DNA of 64,000 nucleotides from Clostridium paridis (GCF_016765615.1 NZ_JAESWA010000017.1:248001-312000); one strand, 5' to 3'. Shown: positions 42,540 to 53,611, counted from the stretch's first letter. Program-made: numbers and translations. The notes: generated by a model not told the origin, from the letters alone.

Positions 42540-44003
42540 ATGTACAGATTTAATCAAGATGAAACCCCACTATTTAATGCCCTAATGGAATATGTAAATA
42601 ATAATACTATTCCATTCCATGTGCCAGGTCATAAAAAAGGTATTGGTATTGAAGATTCTTTTAAAGAATTTATAGGAGAAAATGCCTTTAAGATAGATGT
42701 TACGGTATTTAAGCAAGTAGATTCCCTACATCATCCAACTGGTGCCATAAAAAAAGCTCAAGAATTAGCAGCTGATGCTTATGGTTCAGAAGCGTCATTC
42801 TTTTCTATTCATGGAACTTCTGGTGCTATTCAAGCAATGATTTTATCGGTAGTTGGCGATGGGGATAAGATACTTATACCTAGAAATGTTCACAAATCAG
42901 TAACTTCAGGAATAATTTTAAGTGGTGCAACGCCAATTTTTATGACTCCTGAACTTGATAGAAAACTAGGTGTTGCTCACGGTGTTACCCCAGAAACTGT
43001 TGAAGCTTCATTAAAAGAACACCCTGATGCAAAGGCAGTGCTTGTAATTAATCCAACATACTATGGTGTATCAACTGATATAAAGAAAATTTGTGACATA
43101 GTACATAGTCATGGAATACCATTAATAGTTGATGAAGCACATGGACCACACTTAAAATTTAATGAAAAGCTACCAATGTCTGCTCTTGAAGCTGGTGCTG
43201 ATATTTGTGCACAAAGTACGCACAAAATAATCGGTGCACTTACTCAGGGCTCATTACTGCATGTTAATAGTAAATTTGTAAGTCCTAAAAGAGTACAACA
43301 AGTTTTAAATTTACTTCATACTACTTCCCCATCATATATTTTGATGGCAAGTTTAGATTGTTCAAGAAAACAAATAGCTCTTGAGGGAAAAGAACTTCTT
43401 GATAAGACCATTGAACTTGCAAACTATACAAGAAATGAAGTAAATAAAATTCAAGGATTATACTGTTTTGGCTCAGAAATACTTGGAAACCCTGGTATCT
43501 TTGCTTTAGATCCAACAAAATTAACTATAAACTGTAGAGAACTTGGGATTACTGGCTACGAATTAGATAGAATTCTAGCAACAAAATATCATATACAAGT
43601 TGAACTTTCAGATCTTTATAATGTATTAGCTGTTGGTTCTTTTGGAGATACTAAAGAAAATCTAGATGCTTTAATTTCCGCTTTAAGAGAAATTTCTCAT
43701 GAACATATGGAAAAAAATAATATTAAACCTGATTTTCTTGATATTCCTGAAGTACCAGAGATGAAAGTTAATCCTAGAGTTGCTTTTAATGCAGATAAAA
43801 AGAGCTTGCTTATAGAGAATTCTATAGGTGAAATAAGTGGAGAATTTCTTATGGCATATCCTCCTGGAATACCTGTTTTATGTCCAGGCGAAATAATAAC
43901 ACCAGAGATAGTTCACTATGTCAAAGATCTTAAAAGAGCTGGACTATATGTTCAAGGAACAGAGGATCCTAATGTAGAATATATAAATGTTTTAATTGAT
44001 TAA
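42540..44003 (+). CDS. Orn/Lys/Arg decarboxylase family PLP enzyme (SpeA-like)
   Basis: PLP-dependent amino-acid decarboxylase of the 480-490-residue Firmicute type (B. subtilis SpeA/YaaO). Substrate is arginine or lysine; the sequence does not settle which. Motifs: FHVPGHKKGIGI, FSIHGTSGAIQAMIL, VVDEAHGPHLKF-type (here LIVDEAHGPHLKF), and the PLP lysine in QSTHKIIGALTQGS. The C-terminal wing has MAYPPGIPVLCPGE, typical of the family. ATG after GAAGGAG. No other polyamine gene is adjacent. Confidence 0.9.
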   Translation: MYRFNQDETPLFNALMEYVNNNTIPFHVPGHKKGIGIEDSFKEFIGENAFKIDVTVFKQVDSLHHPTGAIKKAQELAADAYGSEASFFSIHGTSGAIQAMILSVVGDGDKILIPRNVHKSVTSGIILSGATPIFMTPELDRKLGVAHGVTPETVEASLKEHPDAKAVLVINPTYYGVSTDIKKICDIVHSHGIPLIVDEAHGPHLKFNEKLPMSALEAGADICAQSTHKIIGALTQGSLLHVNSKFVSPKRVQQVLNLLHTTSPSYILMASLDCSRKQIALEGKELLDKTIELANYTRNEVNKIQGLYCFGSEILGNPGIFALDPTKLTINCRELGITGYELDRILATKYHIQVELSDLYNVLAVGSFGDTKENLDALISALREISHEHMEKNNIKPDFLDIPEVPEMKVNPRVAFNADKKSLLIENSIGEISGEFLMAYPPGIPVLCPGEIITPEIVHYVKDLKRAGLYVQGTEDPNVEYINVLID

Positions 44004-44012
44004 TTTAAATAT

Positions 44013-44050
44013 AAAGAAAAACTCTTGCCATTTGGCAAGAGTTTTTCTTT
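44013..44050. terminator. Bidirectional terminator between the decarboxylase and DUF523 genes
   Basis: AAAGAAAAACTCTTGCC and GGCAAGAGTTTTTCTTT form a perfect 17-bp stem around ATTT. It overlaps the DUF523 stop codon. Confidence 0.93.
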
Positions 44051-44492
44051 ATTTTGTAGATTCAGATAATAATCCCTTAAAGTTTTCTTCATTATATACT
44101 TTGATATTATTTTTATTTAATAATTCTGCAGTTATTCCATTCCCACTTTTTTTTACCCCTTGAAATGTCCCACTATATATTTCTCCAAATCCACAAGATG
44201 GAGAATTCTTCTTTAAAATAGCTGCATTAACATTATAGAGTTTAGCAATTTTTAATGTCTCCTCTGCTCCTTTAGTAAACTCTTTAGTAACATCATTACC
44301 GTTTTTAGTAATTACATTACCTAATTCATCAATCTCAGCAGGAGGTCTAGGAGTTGTGAGACCCCCTAATTGTTCTGGACAAACCAGAACAATTTCATCT
44401 TTATCGATAAATTTTAAAATATCATTTACTTCATTATTTTGTCCGTTATATTTGCAATTTACTCCTAGTAAGCATGCGCTAACTATTATCAT
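44049..44492 (-). CDS. DUF523 family protein
   Basis: A 147-residue protein of the DUF523 (YbbK-like) family, function unknown. Family features: MIIVSACLLGVNCKYNG at the start, VCPEQLGGLTTPRPPAE, and NAAILKKNSPSCGFGEIYSG. The conserved Cys residues (including those in CKYNG and SPSCGFG) suggest metal or cluster binding. I chose the ATG at 44492; the upstream GTG is part of the GGGAGGTGG site. It follows mutS2 by 17 bases and could be cotranscribed. Confidence 0.9.
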   Translation of the reverse strand: MIIVSACLLGVNCKYNGQNNEVNDILKFIDKDEIVLVCPEQLGGLTTPRPPAEIDELGNVITKNGNDVTKEFTKGAEETLKIAKLYNVNAAILKKNSPSCGFGEIYSGTFQGVKKSGNGITAELLNKNNIKVYNEENFKGLLSESTK

Positions 44493-44524
44493 TTCTCCAC
44501 CTCCCACTCTGGGCGAAGCTATTT

Positions 44525-46882
44525 TTAGCTAAGTTTAACTACTGTTACTCCACTTCCACCTTCACCATATTCTCCTAATCTATATTCCTTTACATGAGGA
44601 TGGTGTTTTAGCATATCATTTATTGATTTCCTTAATACTCCTGTTCCTTTACCATGAATTAATGAAACTTCTCCAAGGCCAGCTAAATATGCCTCATCTA
44701 AATATTTATCAGCTGTATAACAGGCTTCTTCTGAGTCCATTCCTCTCAAATCTACTGAAGAACTTACTGATTTTAAATTTAGACTTACTTCTCTCTTAGT
44801 TTTTTTCTTATCCTCTTTTACATCCCCAGAGACAACTAAATCCTTAAGTTTTACACTTATCTTCATTATGCCTGCTTCAACTTTTACTTCTCCTTTACTA
44901 TCAGGCTTTGATATAATTACTACTTTTTGATTTAAAGACGGTAAAAATGCTTCCATTCCAAGCTTTACTTCTTTAATTTCTTTGCCATTACTTTTAGCTG
45001 ATGGAGTTGCTTTTTCCTCAGTACTATCTAGCTTATCCCTTAATTTTCCTCTCTCTTCTTCAAGCTTTCTCCTTGCTTCAGATGATCCTCCTAATCTTTC
45101 TAATTCTCTCATATTTTTTAGGATTTCATCAGCCTGGTCTTTTGCATCTCTTAAAAGCTGTTTAGCTTCTCTTCTAGCTTCTACAAAAGCATTCTCCCTC
45201 ATTTTATCTAATGATTCTAATTTACTGTTATACTTATCTCTTAATTTTTCTGCTTCTACCCTTAATGCATTTGCCTTTATTGCCTCTGACTCAGCCTTTA
45301 TACTCTTTTCTTGTAGGTTTTGGATTAAATCTTCAAATTCCAACGATTCTGATGATATTAATTCTTTAGCACTATGAATTATATTTTCATCTAAACCAAG
45401 TTTTCTAGAGATTTCAAACGCATTTGATTTTCCTGGTATACCAATTAGCAGTTTATAAGTTGGCTTTAATGTATCTACATCAAATTCTACTGAGGCATTT
45501 TCTACACCAGCAGTTTTAAGTGCATATGCTTTAAGTTCACTATAATGAGTTGTAGCAACTATTTTACAATTTCTTTCTCTTAAACATTCAAGTATCGATA
45601 TAGCTAGTGCTGCCCCTTCAGTGGGGTCAGTTCCTGCTCCAAGTTCATCAAATAATACTAATGCATCACTTGAAGCTTCATTAATTATTTCTACTATGTT
45701 TTTCATATGAGATGAAAAGGTTGATAAGCTTTGTTCTATACTTTGCTCATCTCCTATGTCAGCATATATATTTTTATAGAAACTTATAACTGAACTTTCT
45801 TCTGCAGGAATTAATAACCCACTCATACCCATAATATGAATTAATCCAATAGTCTTTAGTGTAACTGTCTTACCACCAGTATTAGGTCCTGTTATTATAA
45901 GCGATGTAAAGTCTCCTCCTAAATAGGATGTAGATGGAACAACTTTTCTCTCATCTATAAGTGGATGTCTTCCTTGTATTATATGAAATGCTCCATCTGC
46001 ACTAACCTCAGGAGCAATAGCTCTAATTGAACTTCCATATTTAGCTTTTGCAAATATAAAATCCAATTCTATTAAAATGTCTAAATTTCTTTTTACTTCT
46101 ACTTTATTGTTATATATCATGCTAGAAAGTGCTGATAATATTCTTTCAATTTCAGCTTTTTCTTTTAACATTAGTTCTTTAATTTCATTATTTAAATGTA
46201 CTAGACTCATAGGTTCAATAAATAATGTAGCTCCCGAAGAACTTTGATCATGTACTAACCCATTAACCTGCCCTTTATATTCAGCCTTTACTGGAATTAC
46301 ATATCTATCGCCTCTCATACTATATAAATTATCTTGAAGATACTTGGAATTTTCTCTTATTAAAGAATTTACTTTTTCTCTAATGGATGAATTCTTCTCC
46401 TTAAGCGTTCTTCTAATGTTATATAATGTAGCACTAGCTCTATCCGAAACTTCCTCTTCAGAAACAATTGCATTAAATATTTGATCTTCAATGTTTTTTA
46501 AAGGTCTTATATTTTCACATATTTCTTCAAGTATTCTGTGCTGCTCTTCCCCCTCTTTTCTCTTTATATACTCTAAGAAGTTTCTTGAAGACTTAAGTAC
46601 ATTTCCTATTCTTAGTAATTGAGATGGATTTAATGTAGCCCCTTTAGCTGCTCTAGATACCCCATCTCTAACATCATAAAATCCTTCAAAAGGAGGATTC
46701 CCTTTTGTTATAAGTAAATGAACAGCTTCCTTTGTTTCTTGAATGTGTTCACGTACTTCATATATATTTTCATATGGTTTAAGCTCATCAATTATTTCTC
46801 TTGATGCTTCTGTTATCGCATATTCTTTTACTCTATCTTTTATTTTATTAAACTCTAGTACTCTTAAAGATCTCTCTTTCAT
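44525..46882 (-). CDS. mutS2: MutS2 DNA/ribosome-acting ATPase with Smr domain
   Basis: MutS-family ATPase lacking the mismatch-binding N-terminus. The family suppresses recombination in some species and acts in ribosome rescue in others by splitting collided ribosomes. Core: Walker A TGPNTGGKTVTLKT (about residue 332), DELGAGTDPTEGAALA Walker B, TTHYSELKAYAL, a coiled coil (about 505-620), KOW-like segment, and C-terminal Smr nuclease domain (VDLRGMDSEEA, LIHGKGTGVLR). Length of 785 residues is typical. It lies just downstream of the U32 gene. Confidence 0.96.
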   Translation of the reverse strand: MKERSLRVLEFNKIKDRVKEYAITEASREIIDELKPYENIYEVREHIQETKEAVHLLITKGNPPFEGFYDVRDGVSRAAKGATLNPSQLLRIGNVLKSSRNFLEYIKRKEGEEQHRILEEICENIRPLKNIEDQIFNAIVSEEEVSDRASATLYNIRRTLKEKNSSIREKVNSLIRENSKYLQDNLYSMRGDRYVIPVKAEYKGQVNGLVHDQSSSGATLFIEPMSLVHLNNEIKELMLKEKAEIERILSALSSMIYNNKVEVKRNLDILIELDFIFAKAKYGSSIRAIAPEVSADGAFHIIQGRHPLIDERKVVPSTSYLGGDFTSLIITGPNTGGKTVTLKTIGLIHIMGMSGLLIPAEESSVISFYKNIYADIGDEQSIEQSLSTFSSHMKNIVEIINEASSDALVLFDELGAGTDPTEGAALAISILECLRERNCKIVATTHYSELKAYALKTAGVENASVEFDVDTLKPTYKLLIGIPGKSNAFEISRKLGLDENIIHSAKELISSESLEFEDLIQNLQEKSIKAESEAIKANALRVEAEKLRDKYNSKLESLDKMRENAFVEARREAKQLLRDAKDQADEILKNMRELERLGGSSEARRKLEEERGKLRDKLDSTEEKATPSAKSNGKEIKEVKLGMEAFLPSLNQKVVIISKPDSKGEVKVEAGIMKISVKLKDLVVSGDVKEDKKKTKREVSLNLKSVSSSVDLRGMDSEEACYTADKYLDEAYLAGLGEVSLIHGKGTGVLRKSINDMLKHHPHVKEYRLGEYGEGGSGVTVVKLS

Positions 46883-46893
46883 TTTATACTCCT

Positions 46894-49227
46894 TTATTCA
46901 ACTCCTCTTCTATAATGTCCCTTTGTATATTCACCACTTAGAGAAATTGAGTTATTTTTAATGGATTTAAGTATGTTAGTTACCTCTTCTTTAGATTCAT
47001 CTATAAAATCAAACCTAAAGCTAGTAACTCCTTTTTCTTTTAATTCATCTATTTCATTTATTAAGTTTAATGTATCTGGATTATATATATATCCTCTGCA
47101 GAATTTATCTGTAAGCATCCTAAAATCTTTATTCATTCTGTCTCTTAATATAAAGTCCTCATTAATGCACGGTGCAGAACAGTTATTACAGGAGCTTTTC
47201 CCACCAACAGTTGATCCTATTGGGCAATATTCTGATATCATTACTTCTGTTTTGCCGTATACACTCATTCCAAAGTTTTTTTCTTTTCCCAATACATCTA
47301 AGATTTCTTTCCTATTTAGTTCTTGACTAATATACGGATACACATTGTTTTCCTTGAAGAATTTAATAGTATTTGAATTAAACATATTGCTCTTATAATC
47401 ACTTATTATATTGATTTTCCCATTGAATCTTTTAACTATTCCTAAATTAGTAGTTATAATTCCACTAAATAGTAAGAAATTCTCTTCTATATCCTTAACG
47501 ATTTGATTATATTCATTTTTTATTATATGAGGAAGCTTTAAGTAAATGTTTTTATTTTTAATCTTTTTTACATCTTCAATTGTAATACCTTTATTGCTTT
47601 TATTGTATATATTAACACCTATATTTTGCTCTCCAGAATCGAAAAGTGCTTCTAGTTGCTCTTTGGTATTAACAATGAATAGCTTTTCTGGAGCCATTAC
47701 TTTAGCTTCAGAACCAAAAGAACTATTAATTTCTCTAGAGGACTTCAAGGTTCTTTTATACTTTGATATTTCGTGAGCTTGAATTTTTTCAATTACTTTT
47801 CTTCTTATTTCATTTAGTGCAGAAATAGGTAAAAAGCCTTCGTCATATTTTTCAAATTTAACATTAACTATTTTATAAGGATTATCACCAGATTTAGTTA
47901 TAGAGTCAATAATTCTTTCTTGGGATAAAGGTCTTTTTTCAGCCTTTTGAATTATTTCTCCTTTTTCAGAGAATGTTTTATCTGCATATTGCACTGTAAT
48001 CTCAATCGGCTTTCCGACTTCAAAAATAACTGTGCAGTCTAAATTTATTTTTTTACCAAAAATATTATTATATGATTCACTTAAGCTCTTTAACAATAGA
48101 GTATCTGAGGTCTTAAACAATTCATCCCCTCTATGATACTGCTTAGGATAAATAATGGCCTTTTCACCTTTGTAGGCAATTTCTCTTATTTCTCCATTAA
48201 CTTGAATTTTTGAAACTACAAAGCCACCCTCACCAACACGCACACCATCTTTAAGTGATAAATCTTCCTGAAGTACCACTTGACTCTTTTCATCTACTTT
48301 TCCAAGTAATACTCCTGTGTTCTTAGGAAACTTATATGCCATCATATCTTTTCCTTCATTTTTATATAGATACGCCTTAGAAAAACCTTCTCTATTAAAT
48401 AGCTTTAATAAAACATCTTTACCTTTTTTATTTTCTCCTTCATCAACGGCTTTTCTATATTCCTTAACCACACCTGCAACATATTCAGGTCTTTTCATCC
48501 TACCCTCAATTTTTAAAGAACTCGTTCCTGTAGAAATAATTTCTTTAATATCTTCTATTGTACAAATATCCTTTGGGCTTAACAGATATCCTTTAAATTC
48601 CTTGTTTCCAGTTAAGGATTTTAGTGTATAAGGTAATCTACAGCTTTGAGCACATCTTCCTCTATTACCACTTCTTCCTCCAATCATTGAACTCATTAAA
48701 CACATTCCGGAGTAACATACACATAGCGCTCCGTGCACAAATATTTCTGTTTCAATATCCAAATCCTTAGATATATATTCAATTTCTTTAAGGGAAAGTT
48801 CTCTTGATAAAACTATTCTCTTAAATCCCTTTTCTTTTAAAAATAATGCTCCATCACCATTGTGTACAGTCATTTGTGTAGACGCATGTAGTTCAAAATC
48901 AGGTAATATATTTCTAACTAAATTAAATAGGCCAAGATCTTGTATTATTAAACCATCAACCCCAATTTCATATAAAAACTTAATATATTTGAGTGCTTCT
49001 TTTATTTCATTTTCTTTTATAAGAGTGTTAATAGTGATATATATTTTTAGCCCATACATATGAACATAGTCTACAGCCTTTATCATGTTTTCTTCATTAA
49101 AATTAGAAGCATAAGCTCTTGCTGAAAACTTATCTCCTCCTAAATACACAGCATCCGCACCATTATTTATAGCTGCATACAAACTTTCAAAACTTCCCGC
49201 TGGTGCAAGTAATTCTACCTTTTTCAT
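46894..49227 (-). CDS. U32 family peptidase with DUF3656 domain
   Basis: A 777-residue protein of the U32 family, with a TIM-barrel N-terminal part (ELLAPAGSFESLYAAINNGAD, IFVHGALCVCYSGMCLMSS, RSGNRGRCAQSCRLPY) and a C-terminal DUF3656 region with more cysteines (CPIGSTVGGKSSCNNCSAPC). Related proteins hydroxylate RNA: E. coli RlhA modifies 23S rRNA C2501 and TrhP-type proteins act on tRNA. The cysteines fit an Fe-S site. The peptidase name is historical; RNA hydroxylation is inferred. It is in a zapA-U32-mutS2 order I regard as common in clostridia. Confidence 0.9.
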   Translation of the reverse strand: MKKVELLAPAGSFESLYAAINNGADAVYLGGDKFSARAYASNFNEENMIKAVDYVHMYGLKIYITINTLIKENEIKEALKYIKFLYEIGVDGLIIQDLGLFNLVRNILPDFELHASTQMTVHNGDGALFLKEKGFKRIVLSRELSLKEIEYISKDLDIETEIFVHGALCVCYSGMCLMSSMIGGRSGNRGRCAQSCRLPYTLKSLTGNKEFKGYLLSPKDICTIEDIKEIISTGTSSLKIEGRMKRPEYVAGVVKEYRKAVDEGENKKGKDVLLKLFNREGFSKAYLYKNEGKDMMAYKFPKNTGVLLGKVDEKSQVVLQEDLSLKDGVRVGEGGFVVSKIQVNGEIREIAYKGEKAIIYPKQYHRGDELFKTSDTLLLKSLSESYNNIFGKKINLDCTVIFEVGKPIEITVQYADKTFSEKGEIIQKAEKRPLSQERIIDSITKSGDNPYKIVNVKFEKYDEGFLPISALNEIRRKVIEKIQAHEISKYKRTLKSSREINSSFGSEAKVMAPEKLFIVNTKEQLEALFDSGEQNIGVNIYNKSNKGITIEDVKKIKNKNIYLKLPHIIKNEYNQIVKDIEENFLLFSGIITTNLGIVKRFNGKINIISDYKSNMFNSNTIKFFKENNVYPYISQELNRKEILDVLGKEKNFGMSVYGKTEVMISEYCPIGSTVGGKSSCNNCSAPCINEDFILRDRMNKDFRMLTDKFCRGYIYNPDTLNLINEIDELKEKGVTSFRFDFIDESKEEVTNILKSIKNNSISLSGEYTKGHYRRGVE

Positions 49228-49285
49228 CTTTTCATCTCTCCTGTTAAAATTCCTTAACTTATGTAAACAAATTTATTTTATGAAA

Positions 49286-49310
49286 AAAAGGAGCATTATT
49301 TACTCCTTTT
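49286..49310 (-). terminator. Terminator after zapA
   Basis: On the minus strand, AAAAGGAG, a 9-base loop, CTCCTTTT and further T. It overlaps the zapA stop codon. Confidence 0.8.
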
Positions 49311-49854
49311 ATTTCAATTTATTTTTATTCTTTAAAAGTAAATTATCTTTTCCTTTTTCACTTGCTAGTTTAAATTGTATATCCATATACTTCTTTTCTA
49401 AATCCAAAACTTTATACTTATAGTTATGAAGCTGTTGACTAATTTCCTTATTCCTATTGAATAATACCTTATTCTTATCTCTTAGATCTTTATATTCCTT
49501 TTCTATCTCTTGTCCTTCTAGCTTTTGTCTTTCAGTTTCTTTTTTTAGTTCATCGATAATGTCTTTAGCTTGGTTTAACTCAAGAATCTCATTCTTTAAT
49601 TGTTCATTCTCTTTTTTTATACTTTTATATTTTTCAGCTAATACTTCGTATTCCATATCTCTTTTATATAGTTCATCCGATATATTGATTGCTGCAAGCA
49701 CTGTAGCTGAAGGTTGATTTAATTTAGGGTTTTTATCTAATAACTCCATGATTTTAGTATTAACATATTCTGCAACACTTTTCATATATTTTTCATCTTC
49801 TTGACCCTTTAAATTGTATTCAATTCCATTTATTTTAACTATTACAGAACTCAT
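49309..49854 (-). CDS. zapA: Cell division protein ZapA
   Basis: ZapA crosslinks FtsZ filaments. The N-terminal domain (SSVIVKINGIEYNLKGQEDEKYM then VAEYVNTKIMELLDKNPKL) is the FtsZ-binding head. Residues about 60-170 are a long charged coiled coil. At 181 residues it is longer than E. coli ZapA (109), as in other Firmicutes with an extended coil. The start ATG follows AAAGAGGTGG. It has its own promoter and terminator. Confidence 0.9.
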   Translation of the reverse strand: MSSVIVKINGIEYNLKGQEDEKYMKSVAEYVNTKIMELLDKNPKLNQPSATVLAAINISDELYKRDMEYEVLAEKYKSIKKENEQLKNEILELNQAKDIIDELKKETERQKLEGQEIEKEYKDLRDKNKVLFNRNKEISQQLHNYKYKVLDLEKKYMDIQFKLASEKGKDNLLLKNKNKLK

Positions 49855-49901
49855 ATTCCACCTCTTTTTAAGGTTATAACATCTTTACATAATACAAACT
49901 A

Positions 49902-49930
49902 ATTTTAGCATATAACCTTGCATTTATCAA
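49902..49930 (-). promoter_or_regulatory. Promoter of zapA
   Basis: On the minus strand, TTGATA (49925-49930), 17 bases, TAAAAT (49902-49907), 47 bases before the start codon. Confidence 0.65.
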
Positions 49931-50017
49931 TGAATCAAGCATTTACTTTATTAATAAATTAATATTTTTTTACTTTCTATATAACTGAGGATTCCCTCAT
50001 ATTTTATATTTATTACA

Positions 50018-50060
50018 ATAAGTAGCCCTGGAATGATTACTACATTCCAGGGCCCTTATT
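50018..50060 (-). terminator. Hairpin terminator after pheT
   Basis: GCCCTGGAATG and CATTCCAGGGC form a perfect 11-bp stem with a 7-base loop, extended by AATAAG/CTTATT after a small internal loop. The T run on the minus strand is poor (CTACTTATT), but this is the only strong structure after pheT. Confidence 0.7.
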
Positions 50061-50070
50061 TACAATATTC

Positions 50071-52455
50071 TTAATTGTCTCTTAATTGTGCTCCTAATTT
50101 ATATTCTAAACTTCTTAATATCTTATCGTGTACCTTATTTACTTCTTTATCAGTTAAGGTTTTATTTTCATCTCTATAAGCTATAGCGTAAGCTATGCTT
50201 TTCTTGCCTTCTGGTATTTGTTTACCCTTATAGATATCGAATAGTGTTACTTTCTCAACTAAGCTTCCACCTGCTTTTACAATAGTATCTTCAATTTCTC
50301 CAACTAATACTGAATCATCAACTAATAATGCAATATCCCTAGTAACAGCTGGGAATTTTGGAAGTGGTTTATATGCTTTTATTGTATTTGATGCCTCATA
50401 CAATACATCTAAATTTAATTCTGCCATATATCCTAAAGTGTCTATGCCATAGTTATCTAATAAGTCTGGATGTATCTCTCCAAAAACTCCTGCCTTTTGT
50501 TTTCCAACTAAAAGCGCTGCTGTTTTACCTGGATGATAACATACATTATCAATTTCTCTTACTAATGAAGTTTTAACAACACCTAATGCATCAAGTATGT
50601 TTTCTACTACACCCTTAAGATCAAGATAATCACATTCACCATACATTCCTATTGTTAAAATATTATTTTCCTTTGGTAAAGCATTTTCATTTTCATTTGG
50701 TATATAGGTTCTACCTATTTCAAATAATCTTACATAGCTATTGTTTCTCGAATAGTTTCTCTTTAATGATTCCATCATTGAAGGAATTGTAGTAGTTCTC
50801 ATAATGCTATAATCTTCACCTAATGGATTCTTTATCTTTACAACGTTTCTTAAAACACTATCCTTAGGTAAATTTATTTCATCAAATACCTTTGGTGATA
50901 CAAATGAATAACTTATTGATTGATTAATTCCTGATGAAAGTAAAGTTTCAATAACCAAATCATCAAGTCTTTCTTTTCTGTACTTTGGTTCTCTTTCAGT
51001 TGTACTAGTGCTTATAGTCATAGGAATATTGTTGTAACCATATATTCTTGCGATTTCCTCTGCTATATCCTCTTTGATATCTATGTCTATTCTAAATGTA
51101 GGAACTTTAATAATAAGTTCATCTCCATTTATGCTCGTATTTAACTCTAATCTATCTAAGAATTTCTTCATATCTTCGCTAGATATTTGTGTACCTAAGA
51201 ACTTATTTACCCAACTTGAAGAAACCTTAAGTTCCTTTTCTTCTTTAATTTCCGGATATACATCTATAGTTCCATCAATAATCTCTCCGCAGCCAAGTTC
51301 TTCAATTAATGAGCATGCTCTATCCGCTGCTAAAAGTGCTAAATTAGGATCTATATCTTTTTCAAATCTTGAAGATGCTTCTGTTCTTAAGTTTAGTTTT
51401 TTAGAATTTACTCTAATGTTTGTTCCATCAAAGTTTGCAAATTCAAATATTACTTCTGTAGTATCTTCTTTTATTTCTGAATCTAAACCACCCATAATAC
51501 CTGCTAATGCTATAGTTGTTTCTCCATTTTTAATACAAAGCATAGTATCATCTAAGTTTCTTTCAAGTTCATCTAAAGTTGTGAATTTTTCTCCAGCTTT
51601 AGCTCTTTCAATAACAATATGATTTGAACTAATTTCCCTCTTATCAAAAGCATGCATTGGTTGACCTAGTTCTAACATTACAAAATTAGTTATATCAACT
51701 ATATTATTAATAGGTCTTACCCCTGCATCAAGTAGTCTTTCTTGCATCCAAGCCGGTGATGGGGCTACTTTTACATTTCTTACACCCCTTGCTAAATATC
51801 GTCTGCAAAGCGAATCATTTATAGTAACCTTAAGCTCATCATTAATATTTTTATCTTTTGCTACAGAATATTTTAAGTTTGGCATTTTAAATGATGTACC
51901 TAATGTCGCAGCAGTTTCTCTTGCTATTCCGATTACGCTTAAACAATCTGGTCTATTAGAAGTTATCTCAAAATCAATAACTTCCTTATTAAGGCCTAAT
52001 ACATCCTTAATATCTTTTCCAAGTGGAGTTTTAGGATCTAAAATCATTAGCCCATGTACTGGCTCATCTCCAGCAATACCTAATTCTTCCTCAGAACACA
52101 TCATTCCATTTGAAACAACGCCTCTAAGCTTACCTTTTTTAATCTTTAAGTCATTAGGTAATATTGCACCATGTAACGCTACAGGAACAGTATCCCCTTC
52201 TTTCATGTTATTAGCTCCTGTTACAATTTGAACTAATTCTTCTGCTGCTACATCTAGTTGACATATTACTAACTTTTCAGCATCTGGATGAGGTTCTATT
52301 TTAACAATCTTACCTGTTACTACATTTTTAATTTCATCGCCTGAAATTATTACTTCTTCAACCTTTGAACCAGATAGTGTTAATCTATCTCCTAGTTCTT
52401 TTCCGTTAATATCTATATTTATATAATCCTTTAGCCAATAAACTGGTACTTTCAT
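50071..52455 (-). CDS. pheT: Phenylalanine-tRNA ligase beta subunit
   Basis: Beta chain of the alpha2-beta2 PheRS, which charges tRNA-Phe. Domains in order: EMAP-like tRNA-binding domain (residues about 40-150, [18 protein letters not shown]), B3/B4 editing core, B5 domain (about 400-470), catalytic-like core, and the C-terminal anticodon-binding FDX domain ([20 protein letters not shown]). The length of 794 residues is typical. It starts 19 bases after pheS ends and is regulated with it by the Phe T-box. Confidence 0.98.
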   Translation of the reverse strand: MKVPVYWLKDYINIDINGKELGDRLTLSGSKVEEVIISGDEIKNVVTGKIVKIEPHPDAEKLVICQLDVAAEELVQIVTGANNMKEGDTVPVALHGAILPNDLKIKKGKLRGVVSNGMMCSEEELGIAGDEPVHGLMILDPKTPLGKDIKDVLGLNKEVIDFEITSNRPDCLSVIGIARETAATLGTSFKMPNLKYSVAKDKNINDELKVTINDSLCRRYLARGVRNVKVAPSPAWMQERLLDAGVRPINNIVDITNFVMLELGQPMHAFDKREISSNHIVIERAKAGEKFTTLDELERNLDDTMLCIKNGETTIALAGIMGGLDSEIKEDTTEVIFEFANFDGTNIRVNSKKLNLRTEASSRFEKDIDPNLALLAADRACSLIEELGCGEIIDGTIDVYPEIKEEKELKVSSSWVNKFLGTQISSEDMKKFLDRLELNTSINGDELIIKVPTFRIDIDIKEDIAEEIARIYGYNNIPMTISTSTTEREPKYRKERLDDLVIETLLSSGINQSISYSFVSPKVFDEINLPKDSVLRNVVKIKNPLGEDYSIMRTTTIPSMMESLKRNYSRNNSYVRLFEIGRTYIPNENENALPKENNILTIGMYGECDYLDLKGVVENILDALGVVKTSLVREIDNVCYHPGKTAALLVGKQKAGVFGEIHPDLLDNYGIDTLGYMAELNLDVLYEASNTIKAYKPLPKFPAVTRDIALLVDDSVLVGEIEDTIVKAGGSLVEKVTLFDIYKGKQIPEGKKSIAYAIAYRDENKTLTDKEVNKVHDKILRSLEYKLGAQLRDN

Positions 52456-52474
52456 ATAATTACTCCTTTCTATT

Positions 52475-53494
52475 TTAGAACTGATTTAAAAATCTCATAT
52501 CACTTTCATATAGAAGTCTAATATCATCTATGCCATATTTAAGCATAACCATTCTATCTACTCCAAATCCAAAAGCAAATCCGCTATAAACCTCTGGGTC
52601 AATTCCACAATTTCTTAAAACTTGAGGATGAACCATTCCACATCCAAGTAGCTCTATCCAACCTGAACCTTTACAAACTCTGCATCCTTCTCCTTGACAT
52701 ACAAAGCATGTAGCATCCATTTCAGCTGATGGTTCTGTAAATGGGAAGTGGTGAGGTCTAAATTTAGTTTGCACCTTATCTCCAAACATCTTCTTTGCAA
52801 ACAATTCTAAGGTTCCTTTTAAATCTGCAAATGTAATTCCCTTATCTATAACCAATCCTTCCATCTGGTAGAATATAGGTGAATGTGTAGCATCTACTGC
52901 ATCACTTCTATATACCTTTCCTGGTGAGATCATCTTAATAGGTGGAGTTTGTTTCTCCATAACTCTTATTTGAACTGGAGATGTTTGAGTTCTTAAAACT
53001 AAAGAATCATTCACATAAAAAGTATCTTGTTCACTTCTTGCAGGGTGATTCTTTGGAATATTTAAAGCCTCAAAGTTATAATGATCTAATTCTACTTCCG
53101 GACCGTCTTCTATGGTAAATCCCATAGATATAAAGATTTCCTTCATTGATTCTAGTGTTAAATCTAAAGGATGTCTTTTACCAATAGTATTTTTCTTACC
53201 GGGCATTGTTATATCAATAACTTCATTAGCAATCTTCTCATTTTTTTCTTTATCTTTAATTACTTTTGTTACTTCTTCTAATTTTGCTTCAATCTCAGCT
53301 CTTACTTCATTTGCTAACTTACCAATAAGTGGTCTTTCCTCAGCTGAAAGCCCTCCCATTCCTCTTAAAATTGAAGTTAATTCTCCTTTTTTCCCTAGAA
53401 ACTTTACTCTTAGATTTTCAACTTCTGATGAAATCTTTGCATTTTTTAATTCAGCTAAAGCAGCCTCTTTTATTTCAACCAACTTTTCTTTCAT
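52475..53494 (-). CDS. pheS: Phenylalanine-tRNA ligase alpha subunit
   Basis: Catalytic chain of PheRS. The N-terminal coiled coil (about 1-90) docks tRNA. Class II motifs: motif 1 region [22 protein letters not shown], motif 2 ([21 protein letters not shown]) and motif 3 ([18 protein letters not shown]). Length of 339 residues is normal. ATG after GAAAGGAG. The 5' leader is unusually long: a T-box attenuator is followed by palindromic repeat copy 5 before the start codon. Confidence 0.98.
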   Translation of the reverse strand: MKEKLVEIKEAALAELKNAKISSEVENLRVKFLGKKGELTSILRGMGGLSAEERPLIGKLANEVRAEIEAKLEEVTKVIKDKEKNEKIANEVIDITMPGKKNTIGKRHPLDLTLESMKEIFISMGFTIEDGPEVELDHYNFEALNIPKNHPARSEQDTFYVNDSLVLRTQTSPVQIRVMEKQTPPIKMISPGKVYRSDAVDATHSPIFYQMEGLVIDKGITFADLKGTLELFAKKMFGDKVQTKFRPHHFPFTEPSAEMDATCFVCQGEGCRVCKGSGWIELLGCGMVHPQVLRNCGIDPEVYSGFAFGFGVDRMVMLKYGIDDIRLLYESDMRFLNQF

Positions 53495-53527
53495 TAAAAA
53501 TTCTCCTTTCTTTATTAAAAGTTATAT

Positions 53528-53611
53528 ATTAGGTTTTTATGTTCAACTAATAACTTATTCACGCCTGAAATCAAACAAGAATAACTTAAGCTTCCTACAA
53601 AAAACCCTATA
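53528..53611 (+). repeat. Palindromic repeat, copy 5 (apex deleted)
   Basis: About 84 bases from TTAGGTTTTTATGTTCAAC to AAAAACCCTAT. The apex helix is missing: CCTGAAA joins directly to TCAAACAAGAATAA. It lies inside the pheS leader, between the T-box terminator and the start codon. Confidence 0.8.

Noticed and set aside
42373-42585. Plus-strand 70-codon frame across the L25/decarboxylase gap
   Set aside because: It overlaps the promoter and both start regions, and no family resemblance is visible.
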